Assembly (NCBI GenBank): GCA_001661245.1
Contig: KV454014.1
Span: 545,226-609,225 of the forward strand
DNA length: 64,000 nt
DNA from: Pachysolen tannophilus NRRL Y-2460
Taxonomy: Eukaryota; Ascomycota; Pichiomycetes; Alaninales; Pachysolenaceae
Direction: 5' to 3'
Both the position numbers and the translations under genes were made by a program. Under the pieces are notes generated by a model that had not been told where the DNA came from, did no database searches, and saw nothing but the letters and a program-made list of their open reading frames with translations. Shown here one piece after another: positions 21,107-31,068 of this stretch (within the stretch, counting starts at the first letter, position 1; every line of letters starts with the position of its first letter).

Positions 21107-22926
21107 GCCGTCGGAAGTTAACCTTAGAGAGTGAAACAAGTGCTGTTGATCCGTTGGATAAAAAACATTTGCAAAACAGCAATAACTTGAAGAATGTCAT
21201 CGATCATAATATTCATACGAAAGATAATGACCGAATAGAAGAAGTTGATTCTTACAGAAATGAATCTAACAAAGCAAATGGTGATGGCCAAGATCTATTC
21301 AATTCTAACTTTAAATTCAATTCATTTGATTCTTCAGAAAGTCATTCTGAAGAGTTGAAAGGTAAAGCTTTTAGTCCTGATGAAGATAATGGGACCGAAT
21401 CATGGCATTTTTCAGACAGTAAGAAAAAAGACACAAAAGAAGAACCATCATATTCCAAGTCACGTATGAGCAGTCCTGTTGAATCTTCACCAGAAAGAGA
21501 TCACGATAATGAGGCAGAAGCAAGAAGAAATGGATCCCGAAAGTCAAAATTCAAACTTTTTTCAAAAATTAAGGTAAAACAGAATTCTAAGTGGTTTGTT
21601 TATTTGATGTTTTTAAGGGTTTATGTCACAATATTTATAGGGTTTGTCGGGATATTGTCAATATATTGGGGATCCTATTATGCGAGGACTACAAGATATA
21701 AAAATTTGAAGTTTTTAGTTGTAATTGAAGACGATACAGTAGTTGGAGATACTCAGCCGTACATTGGAAATAGTTTAATAGAACTTCTACAGACAGATGA
21801 GCTGAAATATTATGGTGATTGGAATATTTATAATTCAACGAGTTTTCAAGGAATGGCTCTGGAACATGAAAACACAATTGGTGAAGAAGTCTTAAGACAA
21901 GTTCACCACCAATTATATTGGGGTGCAATTCATGTCAAACTGAACTCAACTTATTTATTATTTGAATCCATTCTCAATAACAGCACAATGCTGACTACAG
22001 ATACTTATATTGATTGCTATTATGAAACTGGAAGAGACATGTCTGCTGTATCACTTTACATTTTGCCTTTTTTACAAATAATTAGCAAACTATTTGTTGA
22101 AAACTCATCTCTTACAATTCTTAATAATTTTTTTGCAGATAATTCTGGATCTTCCACAAGTGATCTGAAAACTTTGATTCTAAACGGAATAGATGCTTTA
22201 ATGACAAAGCTTCCCTTTAATTTTATTGATAATAGACCTGCATCCTCTTCAGTAATATTGGGTCCTTCAGAAATGGGGTTAGTCTATTGTTTAGTACTAT
22301 CTTTCCATCAGTTTAATTTTAGTTCCAAAATTCATGCCGAATTGAACAAAAAATTAAAAGCAAAAAGCTTTTTAGTTTTTAGATTATTATCATCTCAAAT
22401 CTCATTTTTCGTTCTATCCTTAGTTTATTGTCTCATTACTATCGCATATAGAGTATCCATAAGCGAAGCTTTTGGAAAATCAGGATTTTTAGTATTATGG
22501 GCTTTTATATTTTTAACTATGTCTGCATTGGGAGGAATAACAGAAAATGTTGCATTATTCATAGTTGCCAGAAATAGAGCTTATATTGGATTTTGGATCG
22601 TCTTTTTCATTGTTATCAATGTGTCTCCGACTTTTTCGATTATTGCATTATGTCCACATTTTTACAGATATGGATACGCCCTTCCGATTCATTCAGCAAA
22701 AGAAGCGTTGAATGTTATTTTTTTCAACACTTATAAAGACTGTTTAAGGAGAGATATAGGTGTCTTAGTAGGTTGGATAGTCTTAAGTAACATTCTGTTA
22801 CCATTTTCACTCAGGGCGTGCTCAAAACATATGGCAAAGCAGGCAACGAAAGAAAAGAAGAAAGAGGCAGATGAAGAAATTCTGAAAGAAAAAGCAGAGA
22901 AAGTAGCAAAACAATCATCAACGTAA
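21103..22926 (+). CDS. SNG1-family multi-pass membrane protein (copy B)
   Basis: Paralogue of the adjacent divergent gene: 607 residues of the same DUF3533/Sng1 architecture. A charged cytosolic N-terminus (about 1-165) is followed by one span and the hallmark YWGSYYARTTRYKNLKFLVV, then an extracytosolic domain with NST-type sequons. About five C-terminal spans include FGKSGFLVLWAFIFLTMSALG and SPTFSIIALCPHFYRYGYALP. The N- and C-termini differ from copy A (this one ends in a Lys/Glu-rich tail), while the hallmark and the C-terminal membrane half are clearly alike. That suggests an old duplication rather than a recent one. The first in-frame ATG is used; it overlaps the stop of a tiny uORF. 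Confidence 0.85.
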   Translation: MSRRKLTLESETSAVDPLDKKHLQNSNNLKNVIDHNIHTKDNDRIEEVDSYRNESNKANGDGQDLFNSNFKFNSFDSSESHSEELKGKAFSPDEDNGTESWHFSDSKKKDTKEEPSYSKSRMSSPVESSPERDHDNEAEARRNGSRKSKFKLFSKIKVKQNSKWFVYLMFLRVYVTIFIGFVGILSIYWGSYYARTTRYKNLKFLVVIEDDTVVGDTQPYIGNSLIELLQTDELKYYGDWNIYNSTSFQGMALEHENTIGEEVLRQVHHQLYWGAIHVKLNSTYLLFESILNNSTMLTTDTYIDCYYETGRDMSAVSLYILPFLQIISKLFVENSSLTILNNFFADNSGSSTSDLKTLILNGIDALMTKLPFNFIDNRPASSSVILGPSEMGLVYCLVLSFHQFNFSSKIHAELNKKLKAKSFLVFRLLSSQISFFVLSLVYCLITIAYRVSISEAFGKSGFLVLWAFIFLTMSALGGITENVALFIVARNRAYIGFWIVFFIVINVSPTFSIIALCPHFYRYGYALPIHSAKEALNVIFFNTYKDCLRRDIGVLVGWIVLSNILLPFSLRACSKHMAKQATKEKKKEADEEILKEKAEKVAKQSST

Positions 22927-23794
22927 ATATTTATTTAATTTTTCACATTTATTGTTTAAAATCACATTAAACAATCGGTCTATTTAATTTCTTTATGTGT
23001 ATATCTCTACAAATATAAAATCTGTATAAAAATCAATCATCTGTTAAATTCTTGTTATATACAAAAAAATTTAAAATAAAAATAAAAATAAAAATTAGTA
23101 AAAACTACATTATAAATTCAAAGTCAATAAATTAAAACACAAAAATGATTGAACTTTTTTTTTCTTTTTATTGCTTGCCTGAAATAATTTTCATGATATT
23201 TCTGAGCAAATAACTCCTTGAAAGTGAAAAAGATCGCTGAACCAAAATCCTTAAAAGTAATATAATATGAAAACACAAACTCAACTTAAACATATAAATG
23301 TATATTCTATTTTTCTTTTTTTTTTTTTTTTTCTCAACAAAGAGGTAATAATTAATTCCACGCCATGTCACAAATTATTTTGTTCTCCTACTTTAAACTA
23401 TTTTTTTTGATATGAACTTCTCTTTTTTTGATTTTTTTTTTTAATCATAATTTTTTTAAAAAAAATATTACTCTCTTTTCATTCACAAACAAAATGAATA
23501 AACCTCACCTCCAAAATTTTAATGTCTTCCCATGATTTTAGTACGCATAAAAAAAAACTCTAAACCAAGAACCAGAGCTTAATGGCCTGATGATGAAACA
23601 ATAAATTGAAATGAAACTGATAACGATACTAATAACAGTAATAATAATAATAATAATAATAACCAAAATAATCTATAACGTCTTTTTTTTAATACACGCT
23701 CCGTAGCATGTCTCTACCCCCTAAAAAAACAAAAAAGTAATGTCTCTCACATTAAATGAACCAAATCATACGCAATATTTATTCACCATTGACA
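22927..23794. other. Convergent spacer SNG1 copy B/NRP1
   Basis: 868 bases between two 3' ends, with A/T runs (23310-23334, 23431-23463) and a short (TAA)n at about 23638-23660. No gene or stable RNA is recognised. Confidence 0.6.
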
Positions 23795-26449
23795 CTAAAT
23801 ACCTTGATCATGTTTTAATAAATCCGTATTAGTAGCAGTTGTAGTAGGAGTACCAGGTGTATTCAAGTGAAACAGCTGCGACAGGAGTAAATTACTAACA
23901 CTATTATTCAAAGAGTTATTACTTCCTGTACTATCATTTGTGTTACTATTTGAAGGATAAATAGGGTTAGTAATAAACTGCTGTTGCTGCAAACTTAATC
24001 CATTCATCTGGCTTAGCAAATCATTCCCATAAAATTGGTCTTGTTGGCGATTATTTGTTAATGTCTTATTGAATGAAGGTTGCTGTTGTTGTTGCTGTAA
24101 CGTAGCGGTATTACTGCTTAATGGTAACTGTTGTTGGGATGATTGTGAATAAAACTGTGGTTGGGTAGCACCAAAATTGCCACTCAGAAGTGGCTGTTGA
24201 TAATTCAAAGCTGAAGATTGACTAAGTAACAGCTGTTGTTGATGTGGAAGGATTTGATTGAACTGCTGCAGCTGATTTCCAAATTGTTGGCTTGGTGCTG
24301 TAACAGAAGAAGCGGATGGTTGAAACTGTTGCTGAGATTGCTGTTGAGAAATAAAACCAGTAAAATTATTATTTAAACCAGAATTGCCATAATATGTTTG
24401 ACCACTACCAATACCGCCCTGATGATGCAGACCACTATTGCTATTATTGTTGTTATTGGTATTACTGTTATTCTGATGATGTGGAATATGGTGGTGATGA
24501 TTATTAATGTTGCTATTACCATTGTTCCCAATAATAGTGGAACTAACTCTCGGAGCACCACATTTCAAGCAGCAAATATTTTTTGCAAAATTATGATAAG
24601 CGCAGTTTTCATTAATACATTTCCAATCACCAGCTCTAAAAGGAACCGAATTAGCATTTCTGTTATTACCACCATTGCTACCGGAATTATGATTACCATT
24701 ATTCAAATGATGGTTATGCTGATTACTATTATAACCTTGTTGTAACCCAGTATTGATACCTCCACTTGAGTGATTCGTATTACCGCCCATGAAATGACCA
24801 ACTTGAGCGCCACTATTAGCATTGGTACCACTGTTGCTCGTATTAAAGTTGGAATGATGATGACCATTAGTACCATTATTAATACCACTACCAGTACCAA
24901 TAGCAGAAGTTACGCTAGCATCATTAGGGTACATAGACTCCTGAATAGCAGCAGCAGAAGCAGCTGGAAATGAACAACGGAAACATGCAGTTCTTCTTTG
25001 GAAATTTGAAAATCCACAAGACGGACAAGTCCAATCACCAGGTCTTGGTCTATTCTTTGAAGATGGGAAAGGTGTCAAAATTTCCTGTGATCTATCCAAT
25101 ACTTTTACAGAAGAAGGTTGAACCTCAACAACTTTTTCATTCAACAATCTACCATTCATAGCTAACGAATCAACTGCTTCCTCGTGAGTAGCAAAGATGG
25201 CAAACCCAGTAGCTGTAGGCTTAGGATTATTATTATTGTTATTGTTATTGTTGATATTACTGGCATTAACGTTATTACCACCATTATTATTGTTATGGTT
25301 GTTGTTGTTGTTGTTGTTGTTGTTAGCAGTGGTGGCAGTGTTGGCAGTGTTGTTGTTACTGTTATTGTTGCCATTGTTATAGTTACTGCCATTTTCATTA
25401 TTAGGCATTTTTAAGCTCCAAAAAGCTATAGGACGGCCTCCAAATTGAGTAAACCAACTTTCTAATTCACTTTGAGTAGTGTCAATCGGTAAGTTTGACA
25501 TATATAAAATTTTTGATTTTTCTGCAAAGAATTGTTTCAAATCCAAATGAGAATCGTGCGGCTTCTTGAAAATCGGTAAATTATAAGGAGCTTTTCTAAT
25601 CAATGCTCTCATAATTCTTACCAAAAGCTCAACTTCTTCTGATGCTCTTCTTGGAGCATTAAGAATAAGCAGTTGTTGCTGTTGCTGCTGCTGTTGGGGT
25701 TGACTTTGAGTTTGAGTTTGAGTTTGATTTGGCTGCAGTGGTAAAGAAACTGTAGAATCAGTTGAAATTGAAGTATTTGTAACAGGAGTAGTGGTAGCAG
25801 AAGTACCTGTTGCATCTCCGTTATTATTACTATTAACATATTGATTTGTTGGCAGCTTAATAGTTGTTAAATCGATATCCAACTGTTGAACAACTTGGCT
25901 CAAAGAAATAGTATTCCCACCCCAGATAAAAGATGAAGAAGTAGAAGAAGATGATGACGATGATGATGATGATGCCGATGATGCACGCAAAAATTCAGGA
26001 TGAACAAATTCTTGCCATCTAATAATTTCTTTTTTCAAATCAAAATATCTAGATAATTCCAAATAAGGAGGTAAACTTATTGATCTTTCTTTACATTTTT
26101 TCGGTAATTTCATTCTTAAATCCCAAGAATTTAAAGTAACAAATGAAAATTCCAAATTTTTAGCAATAACTTCCTCTTTCAAAAAATCATCTAATTTATT
26201 TATTGCATCTTTTAAAGTTCCAGCATTTCTAACATGTTCCCATGTAAGCGCCGTTAGATTTGTACATAATGGAGTTATTGGTGCATTTATTGGCTTTATC
26301 AACACGAAATCATTACAACTTTCTTCTAATGTCTTATAATCAACAAGCGCCCATGCCATTTCAATAATCTCTGAAGAATCATTATTTGAATATATACCAT
26401 TTTCATCTGTTGTTGTGGAGATGTGTAAAACCACATAAACATCAGACAT
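23795..26449 (-). CDS. NRP1: Asn/Gln-rich RNA-binding protein Nrp1 (RRM plus two RanBP2 zinc fingers)
   Basis: An RNA-binding protein, orthologous to S. cerevisiae Nrp1 (719 residues), which joins stress granules. In order, the 884 residues hold a DEDD-exonuclease fold (about 1-155, with SWDLRMKLPKKCKERSISLP resembling Eri1), a Q-rich linker, an RRM starting at SKILYMSNLPIDTTQSELESW (about 310) and ending near GRLLNEKVVEVQPSSV, and two RanBP2-type zinc fingers. The fingers are GDWTCPSCGFSNFQRRTACFRC and GDWKCINENC...NICCLKC, each with four cysteines. A long N/Q/H/S-rich tail completes the chain. The exonuclease first motif reads VVLHISTT where active enzymes have D-x-E, so the nuclease is probably dead. 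The RRM is interrupted by a long Asn-rich insertion (about residues 350-405). It starts at the first ATG. Confidence 0.9.
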   Translation of the reverse strand: MSDVYVVLHISTTTDENGIYSNNDSSEIIEMAWALVDYKTLEESCNDFVLIKPINAPITPLCTNLTALTWEHVRNAGTLKDAINKLDDFLKEEVIAKNLEFSFVTLNSWDLRMKLPKKCKERSISLPPYLELSRYFDLKKEIIRWQEFVHPEFLRASSASSSSSSSSSSTSSSFIWGGNTISLSQVVQQLDIDLTTIKLPTNQYVNSNNNGDATGTSATTTPVTNTSISTDSTVSLPLQPNQTQTQTQSQPQQQQQQQQLLILNAPRRASEEVELLVRIMRALIRKAPYNLPIFKKPHDSHLDLKQFFAEKSKILYMSNLPIDTTQSELESWFTQFGGRPIAFWSLKMPNNENGSNYNNGNNNSNNNTANTATTANNNNNNNNNHNNNNGGNNVNASNINNNNNNNNNPKPTATGFAIFATHEEAVDSLAMNGRLLNEKVVEVQPSSVKVLDRSQEILTPFPSSKNRPRPGDWTCPSCGFSNFQRRTACFRCSFPAASAAAIQESMYPNDASVTSAIGTGSGINNGTNGHHHSNFNTSNSGTNANSGAQVGHFMGGNTNHSSGGINTGLQQGYNSNQHNHHLNNGNHNSGSNGGNNRNANSVPFRAGDWKCINENCAYHNFAKNICCLKCGAPRVSSTIIGNNGNSNINNHHHHIPHHQNNSNTNNNNNSNSGLHHQGGIGSGQTYYGNSGLNNNFTGFISQQQSQQQFQPSASSVTAPSQQFGNQLQQFNQILPHQQQLLLSQSSALNYQQPLLSGNFGATQPQFYSQSSQQQLPLSSNTATLQQQQQQPSFNKTLTNNRQQDQFYGNDLLSQMNGLSLQQQQFITNPIYPSNSNTNDSTGSNNSLNNSVSNLLLSQLFHLNTPGTPTTTATNTDLLKHDQGI

Positions 26450-27123
26450 ATTGGTTGTTTTGTTTGTCTTGAAAAATCGGTATAAAATGAAATCGAAAAT
26501 CGAAATTTTTTTGAAAAAAATAAAATAAAAGAGAAAAAAAAAGAACTTTTTATATAATGATCAGCTTACTTTTGATACAACCAACTTGATGACTAGATGT
26601 GTAGATGCTTATGAAAATGACAAAAAACAAAAAAGACCCAAAATAAAATGAAAAAACTCTTAACAAAAATTAAAATTAAAAAAAAAAAAAACAATAACAA
26701 AAAGAAAGAACTAAAAAAAAAAAAAAAAAAGGTTCAAAAAAAAAAAAAAAAAACTCAAATGAATGTAATTTTGGTTTTATAGGAGTCTATATCTACTAAA
26801 GATCAAATATCTTGATCGTAGAACCATAAAAGTATAATATGATACAATAACTTGTTTTTGGTGATTTATATTATAATATCTAAAGATTAGAGATACAATA
26901 CACCACAAAAAAAAAAAAGAAAATTTTTTATTTTTTTCTTTTTCGTCGACAAAATTATGATGAAAAAAAATATTTCCTAAACAGGACATTTGTTGCTAAG
27001 TGCACTACAAATGTTTTTTTTCTTTCTTTTTCTTTAATAATAAATAGTACCTCAAAATCTTATCATTTCTTGTGGTTAATTTATCTTTTAAATATAAGAA
27101 GGAAAAATTGGTTTAGGAAGGAG
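26450..27123. promoter_or_regulatory. Divergent promoter region NRP1/POL4
   Basis: 674 bases between divergent genes, including several A homopolymers (26679-26690, 26713-26730, 26736-26754) and T-rich patches. Two short ATG frames precede POL4 (26957-26980 and 27009-27035); they would act as uORFs only if transcription starts that far upstream. No gene is seen. Confidence 0.5.
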
Positions 27124-28752
27124 ATGCCAGAGTCAGTGATATTCTTAGACTATTTGTTTATATTGGTTCCAAAACTTGTTTCGAAATCTGCTATTGTGAA
27201 GAGACAATTATACGAGAAGCAAGGTGCAAAATGTTTTTATAATTTGAGTAGTATTGGTAAGGGCAAAGATCAAAAAAACAGCAATGATAAAGTGGTTATA
27301 GTTTTACAAAATTACAAATCGCTTAGAGACAAGATCAATAAAGATTTTTTAGTTAAATGCTTAGACATTGAGTATGATGATAGAAGTTTTTCTCTAAAAT
27401 CTATTGTTTTAAAATATCCAATTGTTAAGAATGATTGGATAGTAGAATCTTTAAAACTGGGTAAAGTTTTACCTTTGCAACAATTTCTGTATGATATTTC
27501 ACATGTAAGAGTAGATAGTGAAATTTCTCAAGATTATTTATTGGAGCTTAGTGATAGAAGTACTAAGGCTAGAAAAATTTCGGAAATAAAGAACCAAGAT
27601 GGACCTGCTACTAAACAGATCAAATTGGAAGATACTGATGAATTGGAGAAAGCTCTTGCTTCACTTTCAAACCGAGAAAAATTTAAAAGAGACAATCAAG
27701 ATAATGATGATGAAGATGATGAAGATCTTTTAGCAGATTATATGGCAGTTTCAAAAAATGTTTCTGGTCCAAATAAAGAGATTATTTTTTTTTTCAACAA
27801 GATGGCAAATGAATATAAACAAGTTGGTGAAAGTTATAAATACGTCAATTATAGGAAGGCTATAAATACTATTTCAAAATTAGATTATCCTTTAAAGACA
27901 TATGATGAAGCAATTAAATTACCTAATATTGGTAAAAGTTTAGCTTTAAAAATTGAAGAAATAAACAAAACACATAAACTTTCAAAACTTTTTTTTTTAC
28001 AAAATGATATTAAATATTCAACTTTAAATAAATTTATGAAAATTTATTCTGTTGGACCTACAATACTGAAAAATTGGTATGATAGAGGATATCGTACTAT
28101 TGAAGATATTGAAAAAAAAGTTGATAATTTAACATCAAATCAAAAATTAGGAATCAAATATTATAATGATTGGAATTCAAAAATACCAAGAGAAGAAGTA
28201 ACACAACATTATGAATTTGTAAAAAATATAGCTTTAAAAGAAGTTGATTCAAAACTTGAAATTTTTATAATGGGTTCATATAGAAGAGGTCTTCCCGAAT
28301 GTGGAGATATAGATATTTTAATTACTAAAAAAAATTGTAATGATAAATCAGAATTAGCCCTGATTTTAAGTAAACTTATCTCAAGATTAAAAAGTAAAGA
28401 TCATAATAATTATATTCAATGTTCATTGATACATTCAGGTATAAATTCAAAATCTTTAAAATTTTATGGAGGTTGTTTAATAAATGAAAATTCAAAATGC
28501 AGAAGAATAGATTTTTTAATGGTACCTTATGAAGAACTAGGTGCTTCATTAATTTATTTCACTGGTAATGATATCTTTAATAGAATAATAAGAACTATAG
28601 CCATTAAAAAAGGTTTAAACTTGAGTAATATAGGTTTAACTTTTAAAAAAACCGGAGAAAAATGCATAGAAAATTCTCATGATGAAAAAACAATATTCGA
28701 TTATTTAGGTATTAAATATAGAAATCCAGAGGACAGAAATATTGGATACTAA
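27124..28752 (+). CDS. POL4: DNA polymerase IV (family X, end-joining polymerase)
   Basis: A family X DNA polymerase (Pol lambda/mu type) that fills gaps in non-homologous end joining and base excision repair. The 542 residues show an N-terminal BRCT domain (about 1-110: IFLDYLFILVPKL through IVKNDWIVESLKLGKVLP), an acidic linker, the 8-kDa/HhH region (YRKAINTISKLDYPLKTYDE, then LPNIGKSLALKIEEI), and the palm with the family signature GSYRRGLPECGDIDILIT, carrying two catalytic aspartates. The third is in RRIDFLMVPYEE. The ending IFDYLGIKYRNPEDRN is the usual thumb block. S. cerevisiae Pol4 is 582 residues. I start at the ATG at 27124; the frame is open 18 codons further upstream but without an ATG. 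All catalytic residues are present. Confidence 0.93.
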   Translation: MPESVIFLDYLFILVPKLVSKSAIVKRQLYEKQGAKCFYNLSSIGKGKDQKNSNDKVVIVLQNYKSLRDKINKDFLVKCLDIEYDDRSFSLKSIVLKYPIVKNDWIVESLKLGKVLPLQQFLYDISHVRVDSEISQDYLLELSDRSTKARKISEIKNQDGPATKQIKLEDTDELEKALASLSNREKFKRDNQDNDDEDDEDLLADYMAVSKNVSGPNKEIIFFFNKMANEYKQVGESYKYVNYRKAINTISKLDYPLKTYDEAIKLPNIGKSLALKIEEINKTHKLSKLFFLQNDIKYSTLNKFMKIYSVGPTILKNWYDRGYRTIEDIEKKVDNLTSNQKLGIKYYNDWNSKIPREEVTQHYEFVKNIALKEVDSKLEIFIMGSYRRGLPECGDIDILITKKNCNDKSELALILSKLISRLKSKDHNNYIQCSLIHSGINSKSLKFYGGCLINENSKCRRIDFLMVPYEELGASLIYFTGNDIFNRIIRTIAIKKGLNLSNIGLTFKKTGEKCIENSHDEKTIFDYLGIKYRNPEDRNIGY

Positions 28753-29379
28753 ATTATTATTATTTAAACAACTCAAAACACAATTTAGTGAAGAACACAG
28801 TGAAGTGTTCTTATCATACATATTACTACATTAACATACATGTGCAGGATGTAAGAAAAGTAAGAAAAAATTAACAGCAATAATATTGATAATAAGCAAC
28901 AATAACAACAAAAGTAGTGTAAATTAGCCTTTTTTTAATAGGTTTTTTTTTTTCAAGTTTTTCGCTCCGGGACGGGGGGAACTCTCGTCTTTTGGCTGAT
29001 TTGACCTATTTCACCTCTCTCCCTCACGCCCGCCCGCAGACAAAGTTCCCGTCCCATTTCCTTTTTTTAAATATTACATTAAGTGGGATCCTATCGATTG
29101 ATAAAACTTTAGGACAGCGGGATGAGATCATCACCCCTCAATCCGATGATTTAAACGTTATGGGCGGTTATATATAAAGAGTCAAATGTTTTCCTATTAA
29201 TCTCTTGTTTTCTTTTAAAAGAAATTGATTTTAATAATAATAATAATAATAATAATATATATATGTATACATATATATATATATAGAAGACTTGTAAATT
29301 TAATTTTCTATTATAAGTTATAGTAGGAATTAATTGATAATTTGATAAGGTTGATAGTGATAAAGTTTTTGTGATTAAT
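28753..29379. promoter_or_regulatory. MLS1 promoter with a GC-rich island
   Basis: 627 bases. Unlike most spacers here it has a GC-rich island (about 28965-29150). This includes GGGACGGGGGG (Mig1-like G-box), GCCCGCCCG at 29028-29036, a stress-element-like CCCCT at 29134-29138 and CC-N6-CCG at 29135-29145, the loose form of the carbon-source-responsive element. GGCGGTTA lies at 29163-29170 and a TATATAAA box at 29171-29178, about 200 bases before the ATG. Carbon-source control is inferred from the gene and these partial matches only. Confidence 0.45.
29171..29178 (+). promoter_or_regulatory. TATA box of MLS1
   Basis: TATATAAA directly follows the GGCGGTTA word and lies just downstream of the GC-rich island, 202 bases before the closest ATG. 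It is a canonical TATA element in the expected range for yeast; (TA)n repeats nearer the gene are less likely to serve. Confidence 0.5.
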
Positions 29380-31068
29380 ATGTCGGGCTCAATAAATCCA
29401 TTTCCTCAAAAACAGGATATTTTAAATGATGTTCAAATTAAAGGTTCTATTCCACCAGAGATTAAGGAAAGAATCTTTACCGCGGATGCTTTGGCATTCA
29501 TTGCCACGTTACATCGTTCATTTGGTAAGAAACGTCTTGAATTATTAGAAAACCGTCACTTAGAACAAGTTAAGAGAGATACAGAGGGAAAATTACCGAA
29601 TTTTCTTCCTGAAACGGCGTATATTAGAGAAGATAAAACGTGGGTTGGTGCACCTTTGGCTAAAGGGCTTGTTGACCGTAGAGTTGAAATTACAGGTCCT
29701 ACTGATCGTAAGATGGTCATCAATGCATTGAATTCAAAAGTTGCAGTTTATATGGCTGATTTTGAAGACTCTTTAACTCCCTCATGGGCCAATCTTATTG
29801 ATGGACAATTCAACTTGTATGATGCAGTAAGAAGAGAAATCAATTTAAAAACTTCAAGGAAAAATTACGAGTTGAATTTAACTCCTGGAAGACATATTCC
29901 TACTTTGATCGTTAGACCTAGAGGTTGGCATTTAAATGAAAGTCATGTTATTGTTGATGGTGAACCAATCTCTGGTTCAATGTTTGATTTTGGATTATAT
30001 TTCTATCATAATGCTAAAGAAGCTTTGGCTCAAGGTTTTGGTCCTTATTTTTATTTACCAAAGATGGAACACCATTTAGAAGCCAAATTATGGAACGATA
30101 TTTTTGAATTTTCTCAAGATTATATTGGTATTCCAAGAGGTACAATTAGAGCTACAGTTTTGATTGAAACTATACCAGCTGTTTTCCAAATGGATGAAAT
30201 CATTTATCAATTAAGAAATCATATTGCTGGTTTAAATTGTGGTAGATGGGATTATTTGTTTAGTTATATAAAATGTTTAAGATCTAATCCAAACTTCATA
30301 CTACCGGATAGAGCCCAGGTAAATATGACTGTTCCATTTATGGCTAATTACGTTAAATTGTTGATTAAAACATGTCATCTGAGAAAAGTGCATGCAATGG
30401 GTGGTATGGCTGCATTAATCCCAATTAAAAATGATCCAGTTGCCAATGAAAAACTGATGAACAGTGTCAAGAGTGATAAACTAAGAGAGGTTGTTGCTGG
30501 CCATGATGGTACATGGATTGCTCACCCTGCATTGGCTGATATTGCATTGGATATTTTCAATAAGCATATGCCTGGTCCTAACCAGATTAACGTTTTTAGA
30601 CCAGAATATGAAAATTTATCAATCAGTAACTTTGATTTATTAACACCTTATATCCCAGGTTTTAAGATCACAGAAGGAGGTATTAGGATAAATATTAGAG
30701 TTGGATTGATTTACTTGGGTAATTGGATTGGTGGTTTAGGATGTTCCCCAATCAATTATTTAATGGAAGATGCAGCAACAGCAGAAGTTTCTAGAGCACA
30801 ATTGAATCAATGGGTCAAACATAATGCCAAAACTGAAGACGGGAAAGTTATTGATAAAAATTATGTTTCCCAATTGTTTAAAGAAGAATCGAACAAGTTA
30901 TTAAATGAAATATCAGATTATCAAGTAAAGAAAGATTATAAGAAAGCAATTGAATTTTATAAACCTGACGTCTTGAACGAAAACTTTGACGAATTCCTTA
31001 CTTTCAAGTTATACGACGAAGTCACAAGAAGAGACGTTTCAAGATCTGTTAGTGCCCAAAAATTATAA
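29380..31068 (+). CDS. MLS1: Malate synthase (glyoxylate cycle)
   Basis: Condenses glyoxylate with acetyl-CoA to malate, allowing growth on two-carbon compounds. The 562 residues (S. cerevisiae Mls1 554) contain the family blocks [59 protein letters not shown] and [14 protein letters not shown]. These include the catalytic Arg and the Asp/Glu that bind magnesium. The C-terminus is SVSAQKL. Yeast malate synthase usually ends in SKL, the peroxisomal PTS1 signal, and QKL is outside the common [SAC][KRH][LM] pattern, so peroxisomal import may be weak or rely on another signal. The ATG at 29380 is chosen; three codons upstream is an in-frame GTG only. DAL7 is a close paralogue in S. cerevisiae and cannot be separated by sequence alone here. 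Confidence 0.93.
   Translation: MSGSINPFPQKQDILNDVQIKGSIPPEIKERIFTADALAFIATLHRSFGKKRLELLENRHLEQVKRDTEGKLPNFLPETAYIREDKTWVGAPLAKGLVDRRVEITGPTDRKMVINALNSKVAVYMADFEDSLTPSWANLIDGQFNLYDAVRREINLKTSRKNYELNLTPGRHIPTLIVRPRGWHLNESHVIVDGEPISGSMFDFGLYFYHNAKEALAQGFGPYFYLPKMEHHLEAKLWNDIFEFSQDYIGIPRGTIRATVLIETIPAVFQMDEIIYQLRNHIAGLNCGRWDYLFSYIKCLRSNPNFILPDRAQVNMTVPFMANYVKLLIKTCHLRKVHAMGGMAALIPIKNDPVANEKLMNSVKSDKLREVVAGHDGTWIAHPALADIALDIFNKHMPGPNQINVFRPEYENLSISNFDLLTPYIPGFKITEGGIRINIRVGLIYLGNWIGGLGCSPINYLMEDAATAEVSRAQLNQWVKHNAKTEDGKVIDKNYVSQLFKEESNKLLNEISDYQVKKDYKKAIEFYKPDVLNENFDEFLTFKLYDEVTRRDVSRSVSAQKL

Noticed and set aside
23587-23620. C/D snoRNA-like TGATGA...CTGA in the SNG1B/NRP1 spacer
   Set aside because: Boxes are only about 30 bases apart and lack a terminal stem or guide region.
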